DNA of 64,000 nucleotides, taken from assembly GCF_900109945.1 (NCBI RefSeq), contig NZ_FOBX01000004.1, positions 248,001 through 312,000 of the forward strand. Direction: 5' to 3'. The translations under genes were made by a program, and so were the position numbers. Numbering within the stretch: the first letter of the stretch is position 1; every line of letters starts with the position of its first letter. This document shows, piece after piece, positions 10,255 through 21,711 of this stretch. This DNA comes from Bradyrhizobium sp. OK095 (GTDB lineage Bacteria; Pseudomonadota; Alphaproteobacteria; Rhizobiales; Xanthobacteraceae). The notes beneath the pieces are model-generated. The model had not been told where the DNA came from. It made no database searches and worked only from the letters and a program-made list of their open reading frames with translations.

Positions 10255-11678
10255 GCGCCCGTTCCACCCACCGTAATGCGTTCCATCAGAAGTGACGGCT
10301 GGCCGACGCCGACCGGCACGCCCTGGCCGTTCTTGCCGCAAGTGCCGATGCCGGTGTCGAGCGCGAGGTCGTTGCCGATCATGCGGATGCGATGCAGATC
10401 GGTCGGCCCGTTGCCGATCAGCATGGCGCCCTTCAGCGGCGCGCCGATCTTGCCGTTCTCGATTTTGTAGGCCTCGGTGCACTGGAACACGTATTTGCCC
10501 GAGGTGATGTCGACCTGACCGCCGCCGAAATTCGCGGCGAAGACGCCGTTCTTCACCGAGGCGATCATCTCGGCCTGCTCGCGGTCGCCCGCGAGCATGT
10601 AGGTGTTGGTCATGCGCGGCATCGGCACATGGGCGTAGCCCTGGCGGCGGCCGTTGCCGGTCGGCTTCATGTTCATCAGCCGCGCGTTCTGGCGGTCCTG
10701 CATGTAGCCGACGAGGACGCCGTCCTCGATCAGCACGGTGCGGTTGGTCGGCGTGCCCTCGTCGTCGATCGACAGCGAGCCGCGGCGCGAGGCAATGGTG
10801 CCGTCGTCGACCACGGTAACGCCCTTGGCCGCGACTTGCTGGCCCATCAGGCCGGCAAACGCAGACGTCTTCTTGCGGTTGAAGTCGCCTTCGAGGCCAT
10901 GGCCGACCGCTTCATGCAGCATCACGCCGGGCCAGCCGGCACCGAGCACGACGTCCATCTCTCCAGCGGGGGCGGGGATCGATTCCAGATTGACCAGGGC
11001 CTCGCGCAGTGCGCCGTCGGCGGCGTCGCGCCAGTTCTTGCTCTCGATGAATTCGGCATAGCCGGCGCGGCCGCCATAACCCTTGCTGCCGCTCTCCTGA
11101 CGATCGCCCTGGCCGGCGACGACGGAGACGTTGACGCGCACCAGCGGGCGGATGTCGCGATAGCTCTCGCCATCGGGCCGCAGGATCTCGACCACCTGCC
11201 AGGTCGCACCCAGGCTGACGCTGACCTGCCGCACCCGCGGATCCTTATCGCGCAGGTAAGCGTCGATCTCGGCGAGCAGTTTGACTTTCGTCTCGAAGCC
11301 GGGCGCATCGAGCGGATTGTCGTCACTATAAAGCCGCACGTTTGTATGCGCTGGCGGGGCCGCAAAGTTGCCTGAGTAGCCGCCTCGCACCGCCGCGACC
11401 GCGTCAGCGGCGCGAATCAGCGCCGGCAGCGACACGTCGGAGGAGTGGGCGTAGCCGACCGCGTCGTCCTTGACGGCGCGCAGGCCAAAACCCTGCGAGG
11501 TGTCATAGGTCGCCTGCTTCAGCCGCCCATTGTCGAACATCAGCGCTTCGGTCTGGCTGTATTCCAGGAACAATTCGCCGTCGTCGGCGCCGGCAAGCCC
11601 GCGCGCGAGCTCGAGGCGAACCTGGTCGCGGTCGAGATTGGCGCGGTCGAGCAGGGAGGTTGTGGCAGGGTTGGTCAT
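10251..11678 (-). CDS. tldD: Metalloprotease TldD
   Basis: 475-aa TldD, normal length. Zn site HEAVGH (HExxxH) in LHEAVGHGLEGD. TldD works with TldE/PmbA to degrade or mature small peptides; tldE is not in this window. Starts MTNPATTSLL at 11678. Its stop overlaps the signal peptidase start, so both are read from one message. The C-terminal segment with GTCGKNGQGVPVGVGQP is typical of the family. Confidence 0.95.
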   Translation of the reverse strand: MTNPATTSLLDRANLDRDQVRLELARGLAGADDGELFLEYSQTEALMFDNGRLKQATYDTSQGFGLRAVKDDAVGYAHSSDVSLPALIRAADAVAAVRGGYSGNFAAPPAHTNVRLYSDDNPLDAPGFETKVKLLAEIDAYLRDKDPRVRQVSVSLGATWQVVEILRPDGESYRDIRPLVRVNVSVVAGQGDRQESGSKGYGGRAGYAEFIESKNWRDAADGALREALVNLESIPAPAGEMDVVLGAGWPGVMLHEAVGHGLEGDFNRKKTSAFAGLMGQQVAAKGVTVVDDGTIASRRGSLSIDDEGTPTNRTVLIEDGVLVGYMQDRQNARLMNMKPTGNGRRQGYAHVPMPRMTNTYMLAGDREQAEMIASVKNGVFAANFGGGQVDITSGKYVFQCTEAYKIENGKIGAPLKGAMLIGNGPTDLHRIRMIGNDLALDTGIGTCGKNGQGVPVGVGQPSLLMERITVGGTGA

Positions 11679-11767
11679 CGATCACCCATTGTCGGAGAGA
11701 TGTCAGGCAAGATAATGGCTTCCCGGCCGTTCGGCGAGAGGGTGGACCGTCACATTACGGAAACGAC

Positions 11768-12256
11768 ATGATTGAAATCATTGCAATATCTGAAGCGCAT
11801 ATCGAAAGCTATCATCTGGCGCTGGATACGGTCGCGCGGGAACGGCGCTATCTCGCCTTTCTGGAAGCACCGCCGCTGGAGGCGACGCGCAGCTTTGTCC
11901 TCAACATGATTGCGCAGCGAAATCCGCAATTCGTCGCCCTCTCCGGCGCTGTCATCGTCGGCTGGTGTGATGTCCAGCGGTTCTCGCGCCCGATGCATGC
12001 CCATGCCGGCAGCCTCGGTATGGGCCTTTTGCCGCCGTTCCGCGGTCAAGGCCTCGGAACGCGTTTGATCACGACGACCCTCGCCGCCGCGCAGGCTGCC
12101 GGCTTGTCGCGGGTCGAACTGTCCGTTCGCGAAAACAATTTGAGCGCGATCGCGCTCTACGAAAGGGTCGGCTTTACTGTCGAGGGATTGTCGCGCAATG
12201 CCGTCAAGGTCGACGGCACGTATGAGAACGTGATGCAGATGGCGCTGCTGTTCTAA
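11768..12256 (+). CDS. GNAT-family N-acetyltransferase
   Basis: 162 residues from the ATG at 11768; the frame is open further upstream but that part lacks coding character. Acetyl-CoA-binding motif A is LGMGLLPPFRGQGLGTRL (R-G-Q-G-L-G) and motif B is ENNLSAIALYERVGF. Substrate cannot be told; the RimI/phosphinothricin-type general layout leaves protein or small-molecule amines open. Divergent from tldD, convergent with the IalB-like gene 6 bases after its stop. Confidence 0.88.
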   Translation: MIEIIAISEAHIESYHLALDTVARERRYLAFLEAPPLEATRSFVLNMIAQRNPQFVALSGAVIVGWCDVQRFSRPMHAHAGSLGMGLLPPFRGQGLGTRLITTTLAAAQAAGLSRVELSVRENNLSAIALYERVGFTVEGLSRNAVKVDGTYENVMQMALLF

Positions 12257-12262
12257 CTAGCC

Positions 12263-12808
12263 CTACGGCAGCTTGTCATACCCCTCACCCAGCCCATTCA
12301 AGCTGAGCGGGAAGCCAATTCCCTCTTCCGGCGTCTCGAAGATGATGAATGTCGCGGTCTTGGCGCTGCGGAGTTGGCCGAGCAGCTTGTCTTCCAGCAC
12401 GACCTCGGCGACGCAGCCATTGGGCAGGCAGCGGACGAACCCTGCCTTGCCGACGTCCTGGTTGTCGAGCTTGAGACCGAGGCCGGAGGGCAGCAGGACG
12501 CCGAGCGGGGCGACCACACGCATCAGGCGGCTCTTCTGGTCGGCAGTCTTCAGAAGGATCACGGTGAGCCCGGCATTGGAGCGGTCTTCGGCCACCACGC
12601 TCTGGATCAGTGCGCATTGCTCGGTCTGGGCGCCCGGCGGGGTGTCGCAGCGAATCTGCCAGTCGCCATGGACGGAGCGCACCGCGCCCTGCGCATGGGC
12701 GAGGCCCGGCAGCGCCATAAGGGTGACCGCAGCCAGCAGAGCGGCCAGAACGGTGAGGCCGCTAGCCTGCTTTTTGGCCCGCCTTGCCATGCCTCTCGAA
12801 AACCCCAT
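12263..12808 (-). CDS. Invasion-associated locus B (IalB)-like exported protein
   Basis: 181 residues from the ATG at 12808 (MGFSRGMARRAKKQ); the frame extends another 40 codons upstream without coding look. Signal peptide ends near LAHAQ. The mature part opens with VHGDWQIRC and has four Cys, typical of the IalB family, and the segment LPNGCVAEV. The family name comes from Bartonella; in free-living and symbiotic rhizobia its role is not established. It is separated from coxB by a 446-base divergent region. Confidence 0.87.
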   Translation of the reverse strand: MGFSRGMARRAKKQASGLTVLAALLAAVTLMALPGLAHAQGAVRSVHGDWQIRCDTPPGAQTEQCALIQSVVAEDRSNAGLTVILLKTADQKSRLMRVVAPLGVLLPSGLGLKLDNQDVGKAGFVRCLPNGCVAEVVLEDKLLGQLRSAKTATFIIFETPEEGIGFPLSLNGLGEGYDKLP

Positions 12809-13254
12809 CGGGTCGGTCCCTTTGCTCGCCTGGGTCGCTCGCGCCTGGCGGACTGATACGGGAATGACGGCGTCTTGAAGGCGATTCGCAAGCAAATTCC
12901 GCGCCGCCCACACCGCCATCGCCCGCACGAATCAGGTTCCTGCGCGGCTGTCTGCCAGTGCCTACCGCGCGCAATTCCGCTGTCAAGCCACGGCATCCCG
13001 GGAAACGGTATTTTTGTCTGATCTTACTAGGAAATATCTTGCGGGTGATGGCTGGCAGGCGTGCTTCAAGACTGCATTGCGATAGATCAAGAATTATGGT
13101 TTGAGAGGCTTGATTTCGGCGTTCTCACGATCCGGCCCCAACTCCTCTTAGAGGTATTCTTGCGTGGCGGTTTGTCAGACGGACGGATCGAATAAGCGTT
13201 TCCCGCAAATAGGGGAGTGCACTTGGGGTGATTTCGTTAGGGGAGCGCGACGGC
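12809..13254. promoter_or_regulatory. Divergent region between ialB-like gene and coxB
   Basis: About 450 bases without a convincing gene, more AT-rich between 13005 and 13110. It must hold the coxB promoter. At 13077-13090 TTGCGATAGATCAA matches TTG-N8-CAA but only one half fits a FixK/FNR site well, so oxygen control of coxB through it is doubtful. No clear -35/-10 pair was picked out. Confidence 0.4.
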
Positions 13255-14097
13255 ATGAGGATGTCGATGGGCCGGGTCGGCCGACACTTGCTGGGATTGG
13301 CCGTGGCGGGTCTGACGCTGGCGACGGGTGGCGCGGCATACACCGCTGAGCTCGGGCAACCGGCGCCGTGGGAGTGGACGCTTCAGCAATCCGCCTCCCC
13401 GGTGATGGACAACATCGTCTGGTTCCACAACTTCCTGTTCGTGCTGATCACCCTGATTACGCTGTTTGTTCTGGCGTTGCTGGTGATCGTGGTCGTGAAG
13501 TTCAATGCGAAGGCCAATCCGGTGCCGTCGCGGACCACGCACAACACGCTGATCGAGGTGGCCTGGACGCTGGTTCCGGTGCTGATCCTGGTCGGTATCT
13601 CGGTGCCGTCGTTCCGCCTGCTGTTCCTCGAGCTCGACGTGCCGAAGGCGGATATCACCATCAAGGCGACCGGCAAGCAGTGGTACTGGTCCTATGCCTA
13701 TCCTGATAACGGCAAGTTCGAATTCGACTCGCTGATGGCCCAGGACAAGCAGCCCCGGCTGCTCGGTGTCGACAACGAGATGGTGGTGCCGGTCAACAAG
13801 GTGATTCGCGTCCAGGTCACCGGCGCGGACGTCATCCACGCCTTCGCGCTGCCGGCTTTCGGCGTCAAGATCGACGCCATTCCGGGCCGGCTGAACGAGA
13901 CCTGGTTCAAGGCAACCAAGGTCGGCATGTTCTACGGTCAGTGCTCGGAGCTCTGCGGCAAGGACCACGCCTTCATGCCGATCGCGATTCGCGTCGTGGA
14001 GGACCAGGAGTTCGCCTCCTGGGTTGAGACGGCGAAGAAGAAATATGCGAGCGGCGGCACCAGCAGCTACGCCTCCGCGGCCGGCCCGACGCAGTAA
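13255..14097 (+). CDS. coxB: Cytochrome c oxidase subunit II
   Basis: 280 residues from the ATG at 13255, which has AGGGGAG nine bases upstream; a GTG at 13228 with its own AGGGGAG would add nine residues. Signal peptide, then two membrane helices around residues 45-75 and 90-110, then the periplasmic cupredoxin domain. CuA ligands are visible: CSELCGKDHAFM and the earlier His in VIHAFALP. KQWYWSYAYPD is the aromatic electron-entry region. It accepts electrons from cytochrome c in the aa3-type oxidase. Heads the coxB-coxA-ctaB-coxF-ctaG-coxC run. Confidence 0.97.
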   Translation: MRMSMGRVGRHLLGLAVAGLTLATGGAAYTAELGQPAPWEWTLQQSASPVMDNIVWFHNFLFVLITLITLFVLALLVIVVVKFNAKANPVPSRTTHNTLIEVAWTLVPVLILVGISVPSFRLLFLELDVPKADITIKATGKQWYWSYAYPDNGKFEFDSLMAQDKQPRLLGVDNEMVVPVNKVIRVQVTGADVIHAFALPAFGVKIDAIPGRLNETWFKATKVGMFYGQCSELCGKDHAFMPIAIRVVEDQEFASWVETAKKKYASGGTSSYASAAGPTQ

Positions 14098-14125
14098 GCG
14101 CCGGGCGGCGGCTCGAGGGGACTGA

Positions 14126-15811
<1,686 letters not shown>

Positions 15812-15870
15812 TCGATCTCCCGCGGCGCCCGTCACGGGCGCCGCGGCTCTACAACGAAGCGAGTCAAATA

Positions 15871-16815
15871 GTGTCCGTCCTCGACCACAACGCCATCGAC
15901 ATCAATCCCCGCATCTCCGAAGCGGAGGTGGGCGACTATCTCGCGCTGCTCAAGCCGCGCGTGATGTCGCTGGTGATCTTCACCGCGCTGGTCGGGATGG
16001 CGATGGCGCCCGGGCATTTCCACTGGGTGCTGGCGATCACCTCGCTGCTTTGCATCGCGGTCGGCGCCGGCGCCTCCGGGGCGCTCAACATGGCGCTCGA
16101 AGGCGACATCGACGCCAAGATGTCGCGCACGATGAACCGGCCGATCCCGCGCGGCCGCATCACCCGCCCCGAGGCGATGGCGTTCGGCATGACGCTCGCC
16201 TTCTTCTCGGTGATGACGCTCGGCATCCTCGTCAACTGGATCGCGGGCGCGCTGCTCGCCTTCACCATCTTCTTCTACGTCGTGATCTACACGATCGGCC
16301 TGAAGCGCTGGACCGCGCAGAACATCGTGATCGGCGGCGCCGCCGGCGCGCTGCCGCCGGTGGTGGCCTGGGCCGCGGTCACAGGCACGGTCGACGTCGA
16401 GCCGCTGCTGCTGTTCGCCATCATCTTCTTCTGGACGCCCCCACATTTCTGGGCGCTGGCGCTGTTTCGTTCCGACGACTACGCGCGCGCCGGCATTCCG
16501 ATGCTGCCCAACGTCGCCGGTCCCGACGCGACGCGCCTCCAGATCCTGCTCTACACAATCGTGCTGATCGCGGTGGCTGCGGCGCCCTGGGCGCTCGGCT
16601 ATTTCGACGCTGTCTACGGCGTGGTTTCGCTGATCCTCGGTGCCGGCATGCTGGTGCTCGCGATCAACGTCTACATGCGCCGTGAGCGCAGCCAATCGCT
16701 GCGTGCGACGCGAAAACTGTTTGCCTTCTCGATCCTGTATCTGTTCGCGCTGTTCGCGACCCTGCTGGCCGAGGTCGTGGTCCGGGCGCTTGCTCCGATG
16801 GTTGGGGGCGCATGA
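15871..16815 (+). CDS. ctaB: Protoheme IX farnesyltransferase (haem O synthase)
   Basis: 314 residues from a GTG at 15871. Polyprenyltransferase with about nine membrane helices and the aspartate motif [19 protein letters not shown] that binds prenyl diphosphate through Mg. It makes haem O, the precursor of the haem a used by CoxA. The GTG start has only a weak ribosome site. The end overlaps the start of coxF by ATGA, so translation is coupled. Confidence 0.95.
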   Translation: MSVLDHNAIDINPRISEAEVGDYLALLKPRVMSLVIFTALVGMAMAPGHFHWVLAITSLLCIAVGAGASGALNMALEGDIDAKMSRTMNRPIPRGRITRPEAMAFGMTLAFFSVMTLGILVNWIAGALLAFTIFFYVVIYTIGLKRWTAQNIVIGGAAGALPPVVAWAAVTGTVDVEPLLLFAIIFFWTPPHFWALALFRSDDYARAGIPMLPNVAGPDATRLQILLYTIVLIAVAAAPWALGYFDAVYGVVSLILGAGMLVLAINVYMRRERSQSLRATRKLFAFSILYLFALFATLLAEVVVRALAPMVGGA

Positions 16816-16988
16816 TCGCAGAGATGGCCGACAAACCCGAGATTGATGGAATCGTCCTCACCGAGGCGCAAAAGAAGAGCCGTCGTCAGCGCTCCATTGC
16901 CATTGCTTTGGCGCTCGGCGTGCTCGTGGTGCTGTTCTTCGCCGTCACCATGGTCAAGGGACCGGCAGTTCTAATCCGGCCGATGTAG
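16812..16988 (+). CDS. coxF: CoxF-like small membrane protein of the cox cluster
   Basis: 58 residues, [20 protein letters not shown] at the start, overlapping the ctaB stop by four bases (ATGA). Residues 1-27 are polar and basic before a single membrane helix at about 28-48; the end is GPAVLIRPM. Position between ctaB and ctaG and one-helix design match the small CoxF proteins of rhizobial oxidase clusters; its exact role is not settled, assembly or stability of the oxidase being the natural guess. It ends five bases before ctaG. Confidence 0.85.
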   Translation: MIAEMADKPEIDGIVLTEAQKKSRRQRSIAIALALGVLVVLFFAVTMVKGPAVLIRPM

Positions 16989-16993
16989 GGAAG

Positions 16994-17626
16994 ATGGATC
17001 GAGAGCCCACCATATCGCGGGATCAGAGCCGTAAGGCCAGCAAAGGTATCGGCCGCGATGTGCTGGTCGCCTCGATCTGCGGCGGCGTGGTCGCGCTGAT
17101 GGTCGGCGCCTCCTACGCGGCGGTGCCGTTCTACAACTGGTTCTGCCGCGCCACCGGCTTCAACGGCACGACCCAGGTCGCGACCTCCGCGCCCACCACA
17201 GGGCCGATCGCCCGGAAGATTGCGGTTCGCTTCGATTCCAATGTCGCGCCCGGCCTGCCCTGGAAGTTCGAGCCGGAGCAGAACGAGATCGAGGTCAATA
17301 TCGGCCAGGTCGTCACCGTCTTCTACACGGTGACCAACCAGGCCGCGCGCACCACCGCAGGTCAGGCCGCCTACAACGTCGCGCCGCTGACGGTCGGGTC
17401 GTACTTCCAGAAGATCAACTGCTTCTGCTTCACCGAGCAGACCATGGCGCCCGGAGAGAAGCGCGAGATGCCGGTCGTGTTCTATGTCGATCCGTCGATT
17501 GCCGCCGATCACGAGAACGACGGGCTGAACACGATCACGCTGTCCTATACGTTCTATCCCGTGAAGGATCCGGTGGTGAAGCCGCTGGCATCGGGCAACG
17601 ACGACAAACGCAAGGGAAATCTCTGA
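16994..17626 (+). CDS. ctaG: Cytochrome c oxidase assembly protein CtaG/Cox11
   Basis: 210 residues. One membrane helix near residues 25-50 and a periplasmic immunoglobulin-like domain with the Cu(I)-binding CFCF in [10 protein letters not shown]. It delivers copper to the CuB site of CoxA. AGGGA precedes the ATG, five bases after the coxF stop. Continues the cox operon. Confidence 0.95.
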   Translation: MDREPTISRDQSRKASKGIGRDVLVASICGGVVALMVGASYAAVPFYNWFCRATGFNGTTQVATSAPTTGPIARKIAVRFDSNVAPGLPWKFEPEQNEIEVNIGQVVTVFYTVTNQAARTTAGQAAYNVAPLTVGSYFQKINCFCFTEQTMAPGEKREMPVVFYVDPSIAADHENDGLNTITLSYTFYPVKDPVVKPLASGNDDKRKGNL

Positions 17627-17703
17627 TCGCGGGCTCACGCCCGAGGGGTTGGACACAAGGGGATAAGTGCCGGACAGGCACGGGTTGAGGAGAGAGACCG
17701 CAA

Positions 17704-18561
17704 ATGGCAACGGCGCACACCAAGCATCACGACTACCACCTGGTCGATCCGTCTCCCTGGCCGGTGGTCGGCTCCGTCTCGGCCTTTGTCATGGCGGTCG
17801 GCGCGGTCACCTGGATGCACCACATGTTCTCGGCCGCGCCGATCATCTTCGGTGCCGGCACCATCGGTGTGCTCTACACCATGGCGAGCTGGTGGGGGGA
17901 TGTGATCAAGGAAGCCCAGTACAAGGGCGACCACACCCGCGTCGTGCAGATCAGCCACCGCTACGGCATGATCCTGTTCATCGCCTCCGAGGTGATGTTC
18001 TTCGTTGCCTGGTTCTGGGCCTATTTCAACGCCGCGCTGTTCCCGGCCGATCCCGTTCATGCGACCCGCGAAGTCCTGTTCGGCGGCGTGTGGCCGCCGA
18101 AGGGCATCGAGACCTTCGATCCCTGGCATCTGCCGCTGCTGAACACGCTGATCCTGCTCACGTCAGGCACCACGGTGACCTGGGCGCATCACGCCCTGCT
18201 CGAGGGCGACCGCAAGGGCCTCAAGTACGGACTGATCATCACCGTCGTGCTCGGCGCGCTCTTCACCTGCGTGCAGGCCTATGAGTATAGCCACGCGGCG
18301 TTCTCGTTCGCCGGCAATGTCTACGGCGGGACGTTCTTCATGGCGACCGGCTTCCACGGCTTCCATGTGCTGGTCGGCACCATCTTCCTGCTGGTCTGCC
18401 TGTTCCGCGCTTACGCCGGCCACTTCACGCCGACGCAGCACCTCGGCTTCGAGTTCGCCGCCTGGTACTGGCACTTCGTCGACGTGGTGTGGCTGTTCCT
18501 GTTCCTCTGCATTTATGTGTGGGGACACGGCGCCGAGGCCATGGCGCACGGCGCGCACTGA
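17704..18561 (+). CDS. coxC: Cytochrome c oxidase subunit III
   Basis: 285 residues, seven membrane helices, family segments [21 protein letters not shown] (first 20 residues cited in part) and [13 protein letters not shown], and the C-terminal [14 protein letters not shown]. It stabilises the proton-pumping core. A strong GAGGAGA precedes the ATG at 17704. The gene ends the oxidase operon: a terminator follows at 18581. Confidence 0.97.
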   Translation: MATAHTKHHDYHLVDPSPWPVVGSVSAFVMAVGAVTWMHHMFSAAPIIFGAGTIGVLYTMASWWGDVIKEAQYKGDHTRVVQISHRYGMILFIASEVMFFVAWFWAYFNAALFPADPVHATREVLFGGVWPPKGIETFDPWHLPLLNTLILLTSGTTVTWAHHALLEGDRKGLKYGLIITVVLGALFTCVQAYEYSHAAFSFAGNVYGGTFFMATGFHGFHVLVGTIFLLVCLFRAYAGHFTPTQHLGFEFAAWYWHFVDVVWLFLFLCIYVWGHGAEAMAHGAH

Positions 18562-18580
18562 GCCGCGATTGATCGATCAG

Positions 18581-18613
18581 AAAGGGCGGCCGCAGTGCCG
18601 CCCTTTCGCTTTT
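18581..18613 (+). terminator. Terminator after coxC
   Basis: Ten-bp perfect arms AAAGGGCGGC (18581-18590) and GCCGCCCTTT (18597-18606), six-base loop, then CGCTTTT. Lies 20 bases after the coxC stop and before the DUF983 gene, which therefore needs its own promoter or readthrough. Confidence 0.75.
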
Positions 18614-18657
18614 CGGCCGCCGGAAGTTTTGGCGGAAACTGTGATAGAGTTCGCGAC

Positions 18658-19059
18658 ATGAACGACACCGCCGGCAAGTCCGAGCCCGAGACCACCGTCC
18701 TGCAAAGCGCGATGCGCGGGCTTGCCTGCAAATGTCCGCGCTGCGGCCAGGGCAAGCTCTATGCAGGCTTCCTGACGCTCGCGCCCAGCTGTAACCGCTG
18801 CGGCCTCGACTATGCCTTCATCGACACTGGCGACGGTCCGGCGATTTTCATCATCATGCTGGCTGGCGCGATCGTGGTCGGCTGCGCGCTCGTCGTCGAG
18901 GTCAAATACCAGCCGCCGTACTGGCTGCACGCGGCGCTCTGGCTGCCGTTGATCCTCGCCACCACGCTGCTGCCGCTGCGCGCGATGAAGTCGCTGCTGA
19001 TCGCGCTGCAATTCCATCACAAGGCGGCGCCGGGCCGGCTGGTCGACCGCGCGAAATGA
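18658..19059 (+). CDS. DUF983 membrane protein
   Basis: 133 residues from the ATG at 18658; the frame is open upstream across the terminator but that is not coding. N-terminal zinc-ribbon pattern CPRCGQGKLY and CNRCGLDY, then two membrane helices. DUF983 genes sit beside ctaE/surf1 in many alphaproteobacteria, which implies a part in oxidase assembly, but the function is not known. Its stop overlaps the SURF1 start (ATGA). Confidence 0.9.
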   Translation: MNDTAGKSEPETTVLQSAMRGLACKCPRCGQGKLYAGFLTLAPSCNRCGLDYAFIDTGDGPAIFIIMLAGAIVVGCALVVEVKYQPPYWLHAALWLPLILATTLLPLRAMKSLLIALQFHHKAAPGRLVDRAK

Positions 19060-19808
19060 ACGAGACGGCACGCAAGCCTCGCGTGGCCGGCTTCGCGCTG
19101 TTCACGCTGTTCCTCACCGCCGTCTGCGTCGCGCTCGGCCTCTGGCAGTTGCAGCGCCGCGTCGCCAAGCATGAACTGATCGCAGCGTTGACCGAGCGAC
19201 TCGCGACGGCGCCCGTTCCGTTACCGCCGCCCGCGCAATGGAACACACTGACGCCGGAACGGGACGAATTCCGCCGCGTCGCCTTTACGGCGACCTACGA
19301 GTCCCGTCTGGACGCGATGGTCTACAGTTCCGGATCCGCGGTCCGCCCCGACGTTTCCGGTCCGGGTACTTGGGCTTTCCTTCCAGCGCGGCTGCCTGGC
19401 GGCGATACGGTCGCGGTCAACGCGGGCTTCGTGCCGAACACCCAGCAGGACCGCGCCCTGCAGGATCGGGCAGTCGCGCGACTCATCACCAACAAGCCGG
19501 CGATGTTGACCGGCTACATCCGTTTCCCCGAAGCGGCCAGCGTGCTGATGCCTGACGCAGAGCACGACAAGCGGCTGTGGTTCACCCGCGATCATGTCGC
19601 CATGTCCCAGGCGCTCGGTTGGGGTGCCGTCGCGCCGTTCTACATCGACCTGGAGCAGCCGGTGCCCGAGAACAGCATCCCGCGTCCGGGCCCGCTCGAC
19701 GTGCATCTGAAGGACGATCATCTGCAATACGCCATCACGTGGTTCATGCTCGCGGGTGCTGTGCTGATCGCATTCGGCGTGTGGGTAAGAGGGCGGAGAC
19801 CGGGTTGA
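19056..19808 (+). CDS. surf1: SURF1-family cytochrome oxidase assembly protein
   Basis: 250 residues. Two membrane helices at the ends (about 10-30 and 225-245) enclose a large periplasmic domain, as in Surf1/Shy1. Segments GLWQLQRRVAKHELI near the N-terminus and NAGFVP in the middle fit the family. It helps insert haem a into CoxA. Coupled to the DUF983 gene by a 4-base overlap. Confidence 0.92.
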   Translation: MNETARKPRVAGFALFTLFLTAVCVALGLWQLQRRVAKHELIAALTERLATAPVPLPPPAQWNTLTPERDEFRRVAFTATYESRLDAMVYSSGSAVRPDVSGPGTWAFLPARLPGGDTVAVNAGFVPNTQQDRALQDRAVARLITNKPAMLTGYIRFPEAASVLMPDAEHDKRLWFTRDHVAMSQALGWGAVAPFYIDLEQPVPENSIPRPGPLDVHLKDDHLQYAITWFMLAGAVLIAFGVWVRGRRPG

Positions 19809-19916
19809 ATTGTCCGTAGGTTCCCGGAGGGAACCCGGTATCGCCCGGGGTTTATTATTCAGCGCATATTCACGAGGGTGATCCTAAGCCGCACGCAAAT
19901 TTTCGCGGCAGTCAGG

Positions 19917-20291
19917 ATGTTGGCGTTGAGCGATTTTGATCAGATGGGAATTGTCGTCGATTGGGTGGACGCCTGCCGCAAGGGCGACCTCGCGACGCTG
20001 CTCGATCTCTATGAGGACGACGCCCAGGTCGAATGCACCTGCAACGGTACGCGGTACTATCGCGGACGGCGCGAGCTCGAAACCTATTGGGGACCGCGGC
20101 TCAGCGCCTACTCGTCGGCGGGCTTCGGCCTGGAAGAGATCAATCCCGTGCCGCATGGCATCGATCTCGAATATTCCGTCGCGGGCTCGCTGCGTATCCA
20201 CGCCTCGTTCCGCTTCAGTGCGGAAGGCAAGATCTACAGCACGCTGTGCGAGCCTGCGCGGCAGACCGGACACGGCGGCGGTGCGTGCTAG
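19917..20291 (+). CDS. SnoaL/NTF2-like small protein
   Basis: About 124 residues from the ATG at 19917; GTG at 19878 and ATG at 19944 are possible too. The cone-shaped NTF2-like fold is suggested by VVDWVDACRKGDLATLLDLY, followed by DDAQVEC and the RYYRGRRELETYW strand-helix. Many such proteins bind small ligands without catalysis. It abuts the convergent sensor-kinase gene (2-base gap). Function unknown. Confidence 0.75.
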   Translation: MLALSDFDQMGIVVDWVDACRKGDLATLLDLYEDDAQVECTCNGTRYYRGRRELETYWGPRLSAYSSAGFGLEEINPVPHGIDLEYSVAGSLRIHASFRFSAEGKIYSTLCEPARQTGHGGGAC

Positions 20292-20293
20292 CT

Positions 20294-21646
20294 TCACGGC
20301 TCGTCTCGCATCGTTGCCACCGGCAAACGGCAACGCACGTAGGTTCGGTCATCCGCGCGCAACAATGACAGCGATCCGCTGAGCGCGCGCGCGCGCTCGT
20401 GCATCCCGGTCAGGCCGCGGCCGAAGACATTATCGGCGGGAAAGCCGCCGCCGTCGTCGGAGATTTCGAGCGTGAGCGCTTCGTCGGCGATGGTGGCCTG
20501 GACATGGGCACTGCGCGCCCCGGCATGGCGCAGCACATTGGTCAGCGCCTCCTGGATCACGCGATAGACGGTCTGGGCCAGCGGCCCGTCGATCCCGTTG
20601 AGATCGGGATCGACATTGGCCGTCAGGCCGATATGCGGCGCCTGCCTGCGAAAGTTCTGGAGCAGCGTCTGCACGCTGGTCTCCAGTCCCAATTCCTCGA
20701 TGTAGAGCGGCCGCAGCCGGTCGAGGATGCGGCGGTTGGTCTGCTGGAGCGCCTCGACCGATCGCATCACCTCCTGCGCCGAATTGTCGAGATATCCCAC
20801 TGGCGTCGAGGCTTCGCTCAACGCGATCGTGCCGGCGCGGATGCTGAACAGCAGCGGGCCGAGCTCGTCGTGCAGCTCGCGGGCGAGATCGCGCCGCTCG
20901 TCGTCCTGAAGCGAGACCAGGCGGTGCAACAGGTCGCGATTGTCTTGGCTTAATTGCGCGAGCGTCGCGGCCAGCGCATTGGCTTCCTCGCAGCTTTGCC
21001 GGATTTCCGGCGGTCCTCCGACCGGGATCGGCATGGTGTAGTCGCCGCGCCGCATCCGTGTCAGCCCGTCGCCGAGATGGCGCAGCGGGCGCACGGCCGA
21101 TCCCGCGAAGGCATAGGCAATGGCGCCGGTGATCGCCATCAGCACGACGACGAGGCCAGCCAGCGCGAGGAAGCCAATCCATTTCTCGAACAGGTCGGCC
21201 GACATGTCCGGCATGAACACGATGTCGCCGACGCGCTTGCCGTCGATGAGGACAGGAGATGCCGCGTCCATGTCCGGGATGGCGATCAGGTCCACGAACC
21301 ATTGCGGCACGCCATGCACGCCGCGCAGGCCGTCCTTCAAGATGGGCGCAGGACCCGCTTCCACTGAACGGAATTGGATATCAGAGGAGTTGCCCAAAGA
21401 ATGGACAAATGCGTCGAGCATCTTCCGCGGATTGTCCGACGCGCTCAGGGTGCTGTTGAGCGCGATGGCGACGGTCCGGGTCGAGCGTCGCCCCGGCTCA
21501 TTCTCGTCGGCCAGCTGGCCGGTCGCAAAGGTCTGGAGCAGCACGCCGCCCATGGCCAGCGCGGCGAGAAAGCTCAGTCCGAGCGGAAGAAACAATTGTG
21601 TCCTGAAGGAGAGCCGTTGCCACATTAGGTCAATTCTAACGCGCAT
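20294..21646 (-). CDS. Sensor histidine kinase (NarL/UhpB type)
   Basis: 450 residues. A first membrane helix at about 18-38, a periplasmic sensor of roughly 100 residues, a second helix near 155-180, a HAMP linker (SAVRPLRHLGDGLTRMRRGDY) and a HisKA_3 dimerisation/phosphorylation helix with the H-box ERRDLARELHDELGP. The C-terminal ATPase lobe has EALTNVLRHAGA (N-box) and ISDDGGGF. Signal unknown. It is divergent from a NarL-type response regulator that starts 66 bases away, almost surely its partner. Confidence 0.93.
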   Translation of the reverse strand: MRVRIDLMWQRLSFRTQLFLPLGLSFLAALAMGGVLLQTFATGQLADENEPGRRSTRTVAIALNSTLSASDNPRKMLDAFVHSLGNSSDIQFRSVEAGPAPILKDGLRGVHGVPQWFVDLIAIPDMDAASPVLIDGKRVGDIVFMPDMSADLFEKWIGFLALAGLVVVLMAITGAIAYAFAGSAVRPLRHLGDGLTRMRRGDYTMPIPVGGPPEIRQSCEEANALAATLAQLSQDNRDLLHRLVSLQDDERRDLARELHDELGPLLFSIRAGTIALSEASTPVGYLDNSAQEVMRSVEALQQTNRRILDRLRPLYIEELGLETSVQTLLQNFRRQAPHIGLTANVDPDLNGIDGPLAQTVYRVIQEALTNVLRHAGARSAHVQATIADEALTLEISDDGGGFPADNVFGRGLTGMHERARALSGSLSLLRADDRTYVRCRLPVATMRDEP

Positions 21647-21711
21647 TGGCGGGATTTTCTCTTTCCATTTGTTCCCGCCGGTCTATGAGTCGCAAAACAA
21701 GAGAGCGCGCG

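Noticed and set aside
13077..13090. Possible FixK/FNR box before coxB
   Set aside because: TTGCG-N4-ATCAA has only one good half; in a divergent region of 450 bases a half-site like this is expected by chance.
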